64,000 nucleotides of DNA from Pseudomonadota bacterium (GTDB lineage Bacteria; Pseudomonadota; Alphaproteobacteria; Rhizobiales; Rhizobiaceae). The stretch is from NCBI GenBank assembly GCA_020161665.1, contig JAIUPA010000006.1, positions 62,001 through 126,000 on the forward strand, written 5' to 3'. Below are positions 16,588 to 23,876 of this stretch, piece after piece; position 1 is the first letter of the stretch, and each line of letters starts with the position of its first letter. Below the pieces are notes generated by a model. That model searched no databases and was not told where the DNA came from. It saw nothing but the letters and a program-made list of their open reading frames with translations. The translations under genes and the position numbers were made by a program.

Positions 16588-17604
16588 TCAGAGCGACGCG
16601 AGGAAGCGTTCGGCAAGCGCCACGGTGCCGTCGGTATAGGCGGTGCCCATGGATTGCGCCGTCGGCGTTTCGGCATGCGAAGCGATCCAAGCCGTCAACT
16701 GCATGCGGCGCAGCATGACAAGCATGGGAAGCGCCGCAACCTGTTCCAGCGGCAGCGGTGAAACCTTGGCATAGCCGTCCAGCCACGCGGTCATCAGGTC
16801 CGGCAGATAAGGCTCATGCTCGATGAAGCTGACGGCGGCGGCAAAGTCATAGGCAAACCACGACATCCCGCAGTCATCGAAGTCGATCACACCCAGCCGG
16901 TCGCCATCGACCAGCAGATTGGCGGCGCGCATGTCGCAATGAACGAGGCCGAAGCGGTCCTCGCCGTAGCCATAGTCAGCCGCCATCTTTTCCAGCACCG
17001 CATGGGTGCGCTCTAGAACGGCCTTGCCTTCAGCCGTCAGACCCAGCGCCTCGCGCCAGTCGCCCCACCAGGCCGAAGCCCCGAGAATATGTTCGAAGTC
17101 CCACACTTTGCGGGCAAAGTTCTGTGGCTTCTGCCAGGCGCGGCTATGGGCATGCAGGCGGGCATTGACCTCACCCAACACGCCATACCACTTCACCAGA
17201 TCACTTTCGGCATCCGGCTCCTTGCCGGACATGAACTCGAAAGCCACGGCATAGCGCGTTGTCTCGCCATCGAAGAAGGATTGCAGAAGCTTGCCGTCCC
17301 GGGCCGGATAGGCCTCCGGCGTCACGACAATACCGTCCTTGCGCAGCGCCGTCACCCAGGCCAGTTCGGACAGGATTTCCGTTTCGCTGTGATAATCGGG
17401 CCGATGCACGCGCACGATCATGTTTCGCCCGGCCGGGTCGAGAACCCTAAACGTCGCATTTTCTGAAATGGTCAGAAGCTTCAAATCCGCCTGCGGGCTG
17501 ACACCCCAGACCGGAAGAATGGACGAAAGACCATCGGCAAGGCGGGCGAGAAACTGATCGTCATAGAGCATGCGGCCATTCCAGAATGTACGAAGACGGG
17601 ACAT
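16588..17604 (-). CDS. APH/choline-kinase-fold small-molecule kinase (hydroxylysine kinase-like)
   Basis: This 338-residue protein has the aminoglycoside-phosphotransferase fold. The catalytic loop is His222-x-Asp224-xxxx-Asn229 (LVHCDMRAANLLV), and the metal-binding Asp241 is in VIDFDDCG. The N-terminal lobe (IRVHRPDYHSETEILSELAW) gives the ATP lysine/arginine and helix-C glutamate region. The nearest functional picture is hydroxylysine kinase/homoserine-kinase-II-like enzymes, which phosphorylate a hydroxyl group on an amino compound. It is the first gene of a two-gene operon with the phospho-lyase. The start is ATG 17604; an ATG at 17622 adds six residues. A 21-bp motif shared with the importer promoter lies 66 bases upstream. 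Confidence 0.82.
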   Translation of the reverse strand: MSRLRTFWNGRMLYDDQFLARLADGLSSILPVWGVSPQADLKLLTISENATFRVLDPAGRNMIVRVHRPDYHSETEILSELAWVTALRKDGIVVTPEAYPARDGKLLQSFFDGETTRYAVAFEFMSGKEPDAESDLVKWYGVLGEVNARLHAHSRAWQKPQNFARKVWDFEHILGASAWWGDWREALGLTAEGKAVLERTHAVLEKMAADYGYGEDRFGLVHCDMRAANLLVDGDRLGVIDFDDCGMSWFAYDFAAAVSFIEHEPYLPDLMTAWLDGYAKVSPLPLEQVAALPMLVMLRRMQLTAWIASHAETPTAQSMGTAYTDGTVALAERFLASL

Positions 17605-17669
17605 CAACACCCCGTGCCCCATCTGATAACAGATGAGATCACCAGTGCAACCGTGGTAATTCCAACATG

Positions 17670-17690
17670 AATATGTGGCGTTTGCAACAT
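17670..17690. promoter_or_regulatory. Shared operator-like motif, copy 2 (kinase promoter)
   Basis: On the minus strand this reads ATGTTG-CAAAC-GCCACATATT, with 17 of 21 positions identical to the motif upstream of the importer binding protein (13776-13796). It lies 66 bases before the kinase start. CATATT-x-ATGTTG is itself repeated 22 bases away (right edge near 17662), suggesting tandem dimer binding. Confidence 0.55.
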
Positions 17691-17713
17691 AAATATGCGA
17701 AATCCCGCATGCG

Positions 17714-17744
17714 AAAGGCGGGGACACCGCACAGTGCCCCCGCC
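17714..17744 (-). terminator. Terminator hairpin after the SCO1 gene
   Basis: On the minus strand GGCGGGGGCAC pairs with GTGTCCCCGCC (one G-U pair) across six bases, then CTTTCG follows. It lies 34 bases after the SCO1 stop codon. The T-run is short. Confidence 0.55.
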
Positions 17745-17777
17745 CTTGATGATCGCATCGGTAAGGATGCTATGAAA

Positions 17778-18386
17778 TCAGGATGCCTTGTCCTGCTGGA
17801 TCAGCTTGCGGATCTTGGCAACCGCCGAATCGGCCGCCTCGCCATAGGCGATTGATCCCATGAACTCACCCTTGGAATTGATGAGCAGCACCGATGCGGT
17901 GTGGTCCATCGTGTAGTCGCCATCCTGTGTCGGCACCTTGGCGGCATAGATGCGCCACGCTTTCATCAGCTTGCGCATCTCGGCGGGATCACCCGTAATG
18001 CCGGTGATCCGGTTGGTGAAGGCAATCGCGTAATTATGCATCAGCTCCGGCGAATCCCGCTCGGGGTCAACGGAAAAGAAGAAGGCTTTCAGCACCTTGC
18101 CTTCCTCCCCAAGCGTATCGAACCAGCCGGACATTTCATAAAGCGTGGTGGGGCACACCTCCGGGCAGCGCGTGAAGCCGAAATAGAGAAGCCCCGGCTG
18201 GCCGAGAAGCGCCTTTTCGGTGATCGGCTGACCCAGATCGTCGGTCAGCGTGAACGGCGCTCCCAACCCCTGCGCCACCATGGCGGGCTTGGTCGCCCAC
18301 ATCCAGGTCAGCCCGCCCGCCACAAGGGCCAGTATGAGGCCGAGCGCAACGATCACCAGCTTGGTGGGGCTTTTGTGGGCTGCCAT
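17778..18386 (-). CDS. SCO1/SenC family copper chaperone for cytochrome oxidase
   Basis: This 202-residue membrane-anchored thioredoxin-fold protein has one N-terminal helix (about 9-29) and then a periplasmic domain. The copper ligands are Cys74 and Cys78 (FTRCPEVCPT) and His162 (TMDHTAS), the classic SCO set. SCO proteins deliver copper to, or reduce, the CuA centre of cytochrome c oxidase. It lies 75 bases downstream of the Crp/Fnr-type regulator on the same strand. The wider cluster contains PCu(A)C and cytochrome c, consistent with a copper-delivery role. Confidence 0.92.
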   Translation of the reverse strand: MAAHKSPTKLVIVALGLILALVAGGLTWMWATKPAMVAQGLGAPFTLTDDLGQPITEKALLGQPGLLYFGFTRCPEVCPTTLYEMSGWFDTLGEEGKVLKAFFFSVDPERDSPELMHNYAIAFTNRITGITGDPAEMRKLMKAWRIYAAKVPTQDGDYTMDHTASVLLINSKGEFMGSIAYGEAADSAVAKIRKLIQQDKAS

Positions 18387-18461
18387 GGGTACTGTCCTTT
18401 CCTGTTTTTGCGTGAAACCGGCGCGACAAGCGCCGGTTTCCGTCCGTGATCCGTGAAATGC

Positions 18462-19187
18462 TCAAGCGCCCTGCTTCTTGCGCGCGGCGGAAAAGGAGTA
18501 AGGGCCATCATCCGCCGGACCCATGCCGGAGGCGATGAGGTCCAGCGCATCCTGATCCTTGATGGTGATGACTTCCGGCGAACGGAAGTCGATCAACCCG
18601 CCACGCTTCAGCCCGTTCAGGCAACGGCTGACCGTCTCCAGCGTCAGTCCCAGCCAGTCGGCCAGATCGTTGCGTGTGAGGTAAAGCGTGAAGGTGGCGT
18701 GCGGCCGCCGCACCGTCTGGCGCGAACGGGCAAACTGTCCGGAAAGATCGATCAGCGCTGACGCCACGCGCTCGCCCGCCCGCTTGCGACCGAGAAGAGC
18801 CGCATGGGAAAGCGACCGCTGCAGCATGACCTGAATCTGGGCATCATGCGTGGACTGTAGATCCTCCGGCTCGATCTGGCTTTCTTCCAGCCGCGTATAG
18901 GTCAAAGCCACCGCCGCGCACTGGAACTGGCGCATGATCACCGGGCTGATCAACCGCTCCGGCCCGAGAATATCGAAAATCTGCCGCCGTCCTTCTCCGA
19001 TCAGGCGGTAAAGCGCAATGCAGCCTTCGGTGATGCGAAAGACGGACTGCGACTGGTCGGCGCGAAAGGGAAGCTGGGCGCGTGGTTCCAAGAGGCTGTG
19101 ACGGGGCGGCATCTTGCCACGAACGGGCAAGACGGGCGGGAATGCGATGGCGGGCGATACGTTTCCCGCAGAAGAGATATTGTACAT
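18462..19187 (-). CDS. Crp/Fnr-family transcriptional regulator (FixK/FNR-like)
   Basis: This 241-residue protein has an N-terminal cyclic-nucleotide-binding-like beta roll (about 40-125), a long dimerisation helix and a C-terminal HTH. The recognition helix TLETVSRCLNGLKRGGLI keeps the E-xx-SR pattern that reads TTGAT-N4-ATCAA sites. The clustered N-terminal cysteines of oxygen-sensing FNR are absent, so it is more like FixK, controlled at expression level or by another signal. The start ATG 19187 has no strong ribosome binding site, so the N-terminus is uncertain. Its position beside SCO1 and the copper genes suggests control of respiratory-chain assembly. I found no clear TTGAT-N4-ATCAA box nearby. 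Confidence 0.85.
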   Translation of the reverse strand: MYNISSAGNVSPAIAFPPVLPVRGKMPPRHSLLEPRAQLPFRADQSQSVFRITEGCIALYRLIGEGRRQIFDILGPERLISPVIMRQFQCAAVALTYTRLEESQIEPEDLQSTHDAQIQVMLQRSLSHAALLGRKRAGERVASALIDLSGQFARSRQTVRRPHATFTLYLTRNDLADWLGLTLETVSRCLNGLKRGGLIDFRSPEVITIKDQDALDLIASGMGPADDGPYSFSAARKKQGA

Positions 19188-19285
19188 GGAATGGTTCCGG
19201 CCTGATGCCGGGGCCTGCCGCTCAACTGGGGCAGATCACATCCGGCATATGCTGAAAGGTCTGCACGGGTGATCCGCGCAGGGGT

Positions 19286-19684
19286 TCAGGCAATGAGACC
19301 GGAAACGGGTGGCGCGCGCGGCGCGGCATTCGGCGGGAAAAGCTGACGATGAAACGCTTCGTCCCTGACGGGAACGAACGCATCGATTGGCATGGCGATA
19401 CGCTCGCCAGCGGTCACGGGCGGCGGCGGCAGCATGATGCTCGCGGTCAAACGGCAGGCATCGCAGCCTGAACCGTGATCGTGCGAATCATCCCCCGATG
19501 TGGGCAGGCAGAGCGTCGGCACCGTGCCATCGGGCAGCGTGTACTGCGCGATTTCGCTGGCCGGAATACCGGAAGGCATGGCACTGCCGATCACGGGCGG
19601 CTTGTGGGCAAACCCGACGCACAGCAAGGCCACCGCGCACAATATGCGCAGCGCACTGGCAAAGTTTCGCGTCATTCTTGCCAT
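19286..19684 (-). CDS. DUF2946-like small exported cysteine-pair protein (paralog 1)
   Basis: This 132-residue protein has an N-terminal hydrophobic segment (ALRILCAVALLCVGFAH, about 11-27) that acts as signal or anchor. It then has YTLPDGTVPTLC, a HDHGSGCDACRL motif and a Pro-rich C-terminal part ending in NAAPRAPPVSG. The CxxC preceded by histidines could bind a metal. It is clearly paralogous to the protein at 22090-22473: both share GFAHKPP, LPDGT-P--C, C-ACL/R--AS and PRGPP/PRAPP. DUF2946 proteins tend to occur beside copper genes, as here. Function is unknown, and the family label is tentative. Confidence 0.65.
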   Translation of the reverse strand: MARMTRNFASALRILCAVALLCVGFAHKPPVIGSAMPSGIPASEIAQYTLPDGTVPTLCLPTSGDDSHDHGSGCDACRLTASIMLPPPPVTAGERIAMPIDAFVPVRDEAFHRQLFPPNAAPRAPPVSGLIA

Positions 19685-19766
19685 TCACCACCCTCTCTTG
19701 CGGTCAGTGATAGCGTTGTTGGATGCCCCGCACAATGCGGCTTTGTGCCACCGGCGCGACGATCAC

Positions 19767-19892
19767 TCAGAAGGGGAAATACTCCGGGTAAACTTCGTAA
19801 AGGGCGGGCAGCATGGCGAGGAAAAACATGATGGAGGCAAAAACGATGGTGGCGCCCCACATGACAACCAGTTGTTTTGTGCGTGGATGCAT
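19767..19892 (-). CDS. 41-residue single-span membrane protein
   Basis: This very small gene begins MHPRTKQLVVMWGATIVF and contains one hydrophobic helix (about 8-30), followed by the aromatic, acidic tail ending EVYPEYFPF. The ribosome binding site AAGGAT is six bases before ATG 19892. It lies 82 bases upstream of the DUF2946-like gene on the same strand and inside the copper/cytochrome cluster. A small accessory subunit or assembly factor of a respiratory complex is a reasonable guess, but I do not recognise the family. Confidence 0.6.
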   Translation of the reverse strand: MHPRTKQLVVMWGATIVFASIMFFLAMLPALYEVYPEYFPF

Positions 19893-20096
19893 GGGTGATC
19901 CTTAAAGCCTTATTTTTACCTGTAATGCCGCTGCCCGTTTCCCGTTCCGAAAAACGAAGCAGTCCGGTCAATATAGAAACGGAATTGCCATCTGTCGCCC
20001 CCTTGCGGCCGCGACAAGTGATCGTAGGGCTTAAATTGCGGCAATTGACGGACGAATCCGTCGACAATTCGCCGTGATAGCGCGACCGAAAGAGCT

Positions 20097-21878
20097 TTAG
20101 ACGCCTGCGTGGCGAACCTGCTCCAGATGCAGCACCCGCGGCGCGAACGTCTCGAGGAAGACCTGAGACCGGCCGATATAGATCAGGCCACAATCGGCCA
20201 GATCCTCGACAACACCGGCCAGACGCACCTGCGTTTCCGCTTCCAGTCCCTCCAGAACATCGTCAAAGACGATGAAATCAGGCTTCTGCAGAAGGCAGTT
20301 GGCAAAGCGAAGCTTCATCTGGTCGTCGAAGTCCAGCACCTTGTCCCACCGGGCCGTCGTGTCGAGAATGGGCTTCAGGCGTGCAAGGCCGGCCCGCTCA
20401 AGCGCTGAAACCAGTTCCTCCTTCGAGAACAGTTCCGGCGACAGCGGATAGGTCAGCACCTCCTGCAGCGCTGCATTGGCGATGTAGCCGTTCGGCGACA
20501 TGAACATCACCGTATCCGCCTGCGGCAGACCGATCTCGCCCTTGCCCCACGGCCAGTGCCCCGCCATGGCATTGAACAGCAGGTGACGGTTCGAGCCCGG
20601 ATCGCCATTGATCATCACCCGCTCGCCGCGCGCAATCACAACGCCCTGCTCCTGCATACGGACGCCGGTTTCGAAATGCTCCGCCCCCGCCTTCAGGCAC
20701 ATGACCAGCCCGTCGAAGCTGATCGTTTCATCCTCGCGCCGCGCATAGTCGATGGTCATGCCGGACACTTTCTTGGCATCCATCTCCTGCAACGCATGGC
20801 GAAACGTTGAAACGCGGCCCAGCATGGCGCGCCAGTCGGCAATCTGGCCAAAATTGATGACATACCAGCGCAGCGCCAGATTGACCTGGTTGAACGCCCC
20901 CACGGCCATCATCAGGCCGCCGAAGGTCAGGCCGCCGGTAAAATAGACCGGCGCGGCGATGATGATCGGCGCCACCTGCGACAGCCAGCCGAAACCCGCC
21001 GAAACCCATGTGAGATTGGTGTGGGCGGTCGCCAGTTGGCGGATCACCGAAAGCACCGAGCGAACACCGCGCAAGATGCGCCGACGTTCCCGTTCCTCGC
21101 CGCGCGCCAGATTGATCGGCGCAAGGTTTTCGCTGGTACGCATCAACAGGAAGCGCAGTTCCGCCTCCCGCGAATAACGCTCGGCATTGAGCCCCACCAG
21201 ACGGCGTCCGACGACCCGCGACAAAAGCGAGGCAATGGCCGCATAAAGGAAGGACGCCCACACCATGTAGCCCGGAATGGCGATGCGCTGGTCCCCAAGG
21301 GTAATGGCGAAATCGGTCGAGAGATTCCACAAGACGCCGATGAAGCTGGCCAGAATGATGCTCGACTGCACCAGCCCGATGCTGAGCGAGGTCGTCAGTT
21401 CGGAAAGGTTGCGCGCATCTTCATGCAGGCGCTGGTCAGGGTTGACGCCGATGACCCCGGAGGTGGTCAGCTTGAGCGCCCGCCGCCCCTTGAGCCACTC
21501 ATTGACCAGATCGTTGGTGAGGCCCTCGCGCATCGAAAGCGCGGCCATCTGGTTCAGCCACGTCTGGCACACATTGAGCAGGAGAAGCGATCCGGCAATG
21601 ACCAGAAAGATCTGCAATTGCCGCAGGAATTCCGCCACATCACGCCGTTCGATGGCATTGTAGAAGGGCACGTTCCATTCGTTGAGGACAATTTGCGCAT
21701 AGGCGGTCAAGAGAATGATGGCCAGAAGCGCAATACATTGCATCACTACGCGTCCGCGCACTTCCGATTGCCAGAAGGCGTTTGCCATGATGCGGAGCTG
21801 ACCGCGCAACGACAGCTCGAAGCTGACGCCGACATCCTGCGCTTGACTACGCCCTTCGCCGTTCTCCTCGACCGTCAT
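20097..21878 (-). CDS. YddA/SbmA-like ABC exporter homologue with degenerate ATPase domain
   Basis: This 593-residue fused permease-ATPase has a transmembrane domain of the ABC_membrane_2 type (about 30-350, including WNVPFYNAIERRDVAEF and NQMAALSMREGL), as in YddA, SbmA/BacA and peroxisomal ALD transporters. The C-terminal domain should be a nucleotide-binding domain, but every key motif is altered. Walker A reads G425-DPGSNRH432 (Arg and His replace Lys-Ser/Thr), the Q-loop glutamine is gone (FMSPNG), the signature is LDFDDQMK, Walker B ends in VFDD instead of DE, and the switch histidine is Arg570. It is probably unable to hydrolyse ATP. The reading frame is intact, so this is not simple decay. 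Neighbours are copper genes. Confidence 0.85.
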   Translation of the reverse strand: MTVEENGEGRSQAQDVGVSFELSLRGQLRIMANAFWQSEVRGRVVMQCIALLAIILLTAYAQIVLNEWNVPFYNAIERRDVAEFLRQLQIFLVIAGSLLLLNVCQTWLNQMAALSMREGLTNDLVNEWLKGRRALKLTTSGVIGVNPDQRLHEDARNLSELTTSLSIGLVQSSIILASFIGVLWNLSTDFAITLGDQRIAIPGYMVWASFLYAAIASLLSRVVGRRLVGLNAERYSREAELRFLLMRTSENLAPINLARGEERERRRILRGVRSVLSVIRQLATAHTNLTWVSAGFGWLSQVAPIIIAAPVYFTGGLTFGGLMMAVGAFNQVNLALRWYVINFGQIADWRAMLGRVSTFRHALQEMDAKKVSGMTIDYARREDETISFDGLVMCLKAGAEHFETGVRMQEQGVVIARGERVMINGDPGSNRHLLFNAMAGHWPWGKGEIGLPQADTVMFMSPNGYIANAALQEVLTYPLSPELFSKEELVSALERAGLARLKPILDTTARWDKVLDFDDQMKLRFANCLLQKPDFIVFDDVLEGLEAETQVRLAGVVEDLADCGLIYIGRSQVFLETFAPRVLHLEQVRHAGV

Positions 21879-22089
21879 GCATCCTCCACATCCGCGCTTC
21901 GCTTCTTTTGCTTGGGAGGCAAATCAGCGCGAAGCATATTTTCGAACGGTTTAGCATGGCACCGCCCTACAGGACAGGGACCACGGACCATGCGGCGGGA
22001 CACATTGCCGCGCATGATTGTATTCGTTGATCGTTATGCGTAAAAAGGCGGTCAGAATGTGGAGGCAACGGGTGAGACACAAAAGGGAA

Positions 22090-22473
22090 ATGGCCAATCG
22101 CTTGACACGCCTCCTGTGCGTGCTGGCCTTGCTGTTTCTGGGTTTCGCCCACAAGCCGCCGCAGATCATTGGCGATTTGACGGTAGCGGAAGCCGCCGCC
22201 TACCTCCTGCCCGATGGCACCTTTCCCCAGATCTGCGACGAATCCGGTGACCTCGCGGCCCAGAAGGGCGGGCACGGTCCCCTTCATACGGCCAGCCATT
22301 GCGAAGCCTGCCTGATTTCCGCAAGCTCCCTTCTTTCCCCGCCGCCCGGCGTATCCCCGCCGGTCCTTCGTGAAGCCGAACGTCTTCTCCCGCTTGGCTT
22401 GACCCCGAATGGCTTGACCGCCTTCCGCCTGACGGCAGCACCGCGCGGACCACCCGCCTTTTCCCTCGCATGA
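22090..22473 (+). CDS. DUF2946-like small exported cysteine-pair protein (paralog 2)
   Basis: This 127-residue protein has an N-terminal hydrophobic helix (LLCVLALLFLGFAH) and then AAYLLPDGTFPQIC. Next comes HTASHCEACLISAS, a CxxC-type pair with flanking histidines, and a Pro-rich end with APRGPPAFS. It is the paralog of 19286-19684. I start it at ATG 22090 (MANRLTRLL) because this aligns with MARMTRNF of the paralog; ATGs at 22036 and 22057 would lengthen it. It directly precedes the PCu(A)C gene, and the pair may be co-transcribed. Function is unknown; metal-related by context. Confidence 0.62.
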   Translation: MANRLTRLLCVLALLFLGFAHKPPQIIGDLTVAEAAAYLLPDGTFPQICDESGDLAAQKGGHGPLHTASHCEACLISASSLLSPPPGVSPPVLREAERLLPLGLTPNGLTAFRLTAAPRGPPAFSLA

Positions 22474-22582
22474 CGTGAAATGATGCGCATCCGAAGGGCG
22501 CGCATATTTTGAAGAAACGCCGATTGAGCAGGAGCGCACGGATGCGCCCGCCAAAACCGGCACTCTGCTTGAGGAAATACAC

Positions 22583-23143
22583 ATGAATAACGCCCTGAAG
22601 CGCGGCCTGGCCGCAGCCCTGATCACGATCGCTGGCATGAGCGTCGCCCTCGCCCATGGCTTCACACTTGGCGAACTGAAGATCGACCATCCGTGGGCCA
22701 AGCCCACCATCACCGGCGCCAAGGTCGGCGGCGGCTTCATGAAAATCACCAATGAAGGCAAGACGGATGACCGTCTCCTCGCCGTCATGGTCACCCCGGA
22801 GATTGCCGGAACCGTCCAGCTTCACGAGATGAAGATGGAAAACGACGTGATGAAGATGCGCGAAGTCGAAGGTGGCATTGCCGTTCCCGCCGGTCAGACC
22901 GTGGAACTGAAGCCGGGCGCCCTGCACGTCATGTTCATGGAAATCCCGAAGCCGCTCGTCGATGGCGACAAGTTCAAGGCCACACTGAAGTTTGAAAAGG
23001 CTGGCACGGTTGATGTCGAGTTCATGGTCCAGAAGCCGAAGGAAGGCGACATGGGCCACATGAACATGGGCAATGGCAACATGGGAAATATGGGCAACAT
23101 GGGTAACGGCAATATGGGCAACATGTCCGGCCAGAAGCCCTGA
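22583..23143 (+). CDS. PCu(A)C-type periplasmic copper chaperone with Met-rich tail
   Basis: This 186-residue protein has a signal peptide (about 1-25, ending VALAHG) and a cupredoxin-like PCu(A)C domain. The Cu(I) ligands are readable as His81 and Met90 (LHEMKMENDVMKM) and His115/Met117 (GALHVMFME), the HxnMx~22HxM motif. The last 30 residues are a low-complexity Met/Gly/Asn tail with repeated GNM units and one His, probably an extra copper-binding arm. PCu(A)C hands Cu(I) to the CuA site of cytochrome oxidase together with SCO. Cytochrome c follows 67 bases downstream. GAGGAAA six bases before the ATG is a good ribosome binding site. Confidence 0.92.
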   Translation: MNNALKRGLAAALITIAGMSVALAHGFTLGELKIDHPWAKPTITGAKVGGGFMKITNEGKTDDRLLAVMVTPEIAGTVQLHEMKMENDVMKMREVEGGIAVPAGQTVELKPGALHVMFMEIPKPLVDGDKFKATLKFEKAGTVDVEFMVQKPKEGDMGHMNMGNGNMGNMGNMGNGNMGNMSGQKP

Positions 23144-23210
23144 TCTGAAGCAGCGGTCCGGCGCGACCCATGCCGCCGGACCGCACTCAGCCCCGTCCAA
23201 GGATATGCCC

Positions 23211-23585
23211 ATGAAAAAGCTGATCGCAGCGCTCGTTTTCCTCGCCCCGGCCGCCATCGCTCATGCGGATGGCGATGCCGCCAAGGGTGCACTCGTTTTC
23301 AAGAAGAACTGTTTCGCCTGCCACAACGCAACCGAACCGAAGAACAAGGTCGGCCCGTTCCTGGGCACCGTGATCGGTCGTCCGGTCGCCACCTATGAAG
23401 GCTTCAAATACTCCAAGGCCATGACCGAATTCGGTGCCGACGGCAAGGTTTGGGATGAAGCCCTGCTGGCGACCTACCTTCCGAAACCGAAGGATCTGGT
23501 CAAAGGCACGACGATGGCGTTTGTCGGCCTCAAGACGCCGGAGGAGATTGCCGACCTCATCGCCTATCTCAAGGCACCGCAGTAA
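23211..23585 (+). CDS. Class I c-type cytochrome, periplasmic
   Basis: This 124-residue protein has a signal peptide (MKKLIAALVFLAPAAIAHA), a haem site Cys34-xx-Cys37-His38 (NCFACHN) and an axial Met102 in GTTMAFVGLK. The VGPFLGTVIGRPVATYEGFKYSKAM block is typical of mitochondrial-like cytochrome c550/c2. It would carry electrons between the bc1 complex and cytochrome oxidase in the periplasm. ATG 23211 is preferred: AAGGA at 23199 is spaced correctly for it and too close for the ATG at 23205. It ends the copper cluster. Confidence 0.93.
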   Translation: MKKLIAALVFLAPAAIAHADGDAAKGALVFKKNCFACHNATEPKNKVGPFLGTVIGRPVATYEGFKYSKAMTEFGADGKVWDEALLATYLPKPKDLVKGTTMAFVGLKTPEEIADLIAYLKAPQ

Positions 23586-23613
23586 GGCGCTAGCCGCGAA
23601 AGGTCTCAAGTTT

Positions 23614-23727
23614 CCGGCAGCTTTGCCGTCGCCTTTCTCGCCCGGCTGGTCCGGGCGGCGAACTTGCCCTTCGTGCGGAAGCGCTTCAAGGCTGCCGGGG
23701 CCGTCGCGGTTCTCCATCCGCGACGGC
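23614..23727. repeat. Structured GC-rich intergenic element (three nested/adjacent hairpins)
   Basis: An outer pair CCGGCAGC (23614-23621) / GCTGCCGG (23691-23698) encloses the perfect hairpin CGCCCGG-CTGGT-CCGGGCG (23639-23657). Next to it is a perfect 10-bp hairpin GCCGTCGCGG/CCGCGACGGC (23700-23727, 8-base loop). No T-run follows. It lies 28 bases after cytochrome c and 149 bases before the transglutaminase operon. It could be a palindromic repeat element or an RNA structure in the 3' end of the cytochrome transcript. Confidence 0.5.
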
Positions 23728-23876
23728 TACAAGGCCGAAGTGCTCGATTTTTCCAGAATTAAGTCAACGGCTTGGATATTGCCGATTGGGACTTGCTTTA
23801 TTGACAAGCATTGCCCAAGATTGCGGCAATTACTCCCGCCGCTATTCCGGTCACGAGCGCTCAGGCACGAGGCAGC

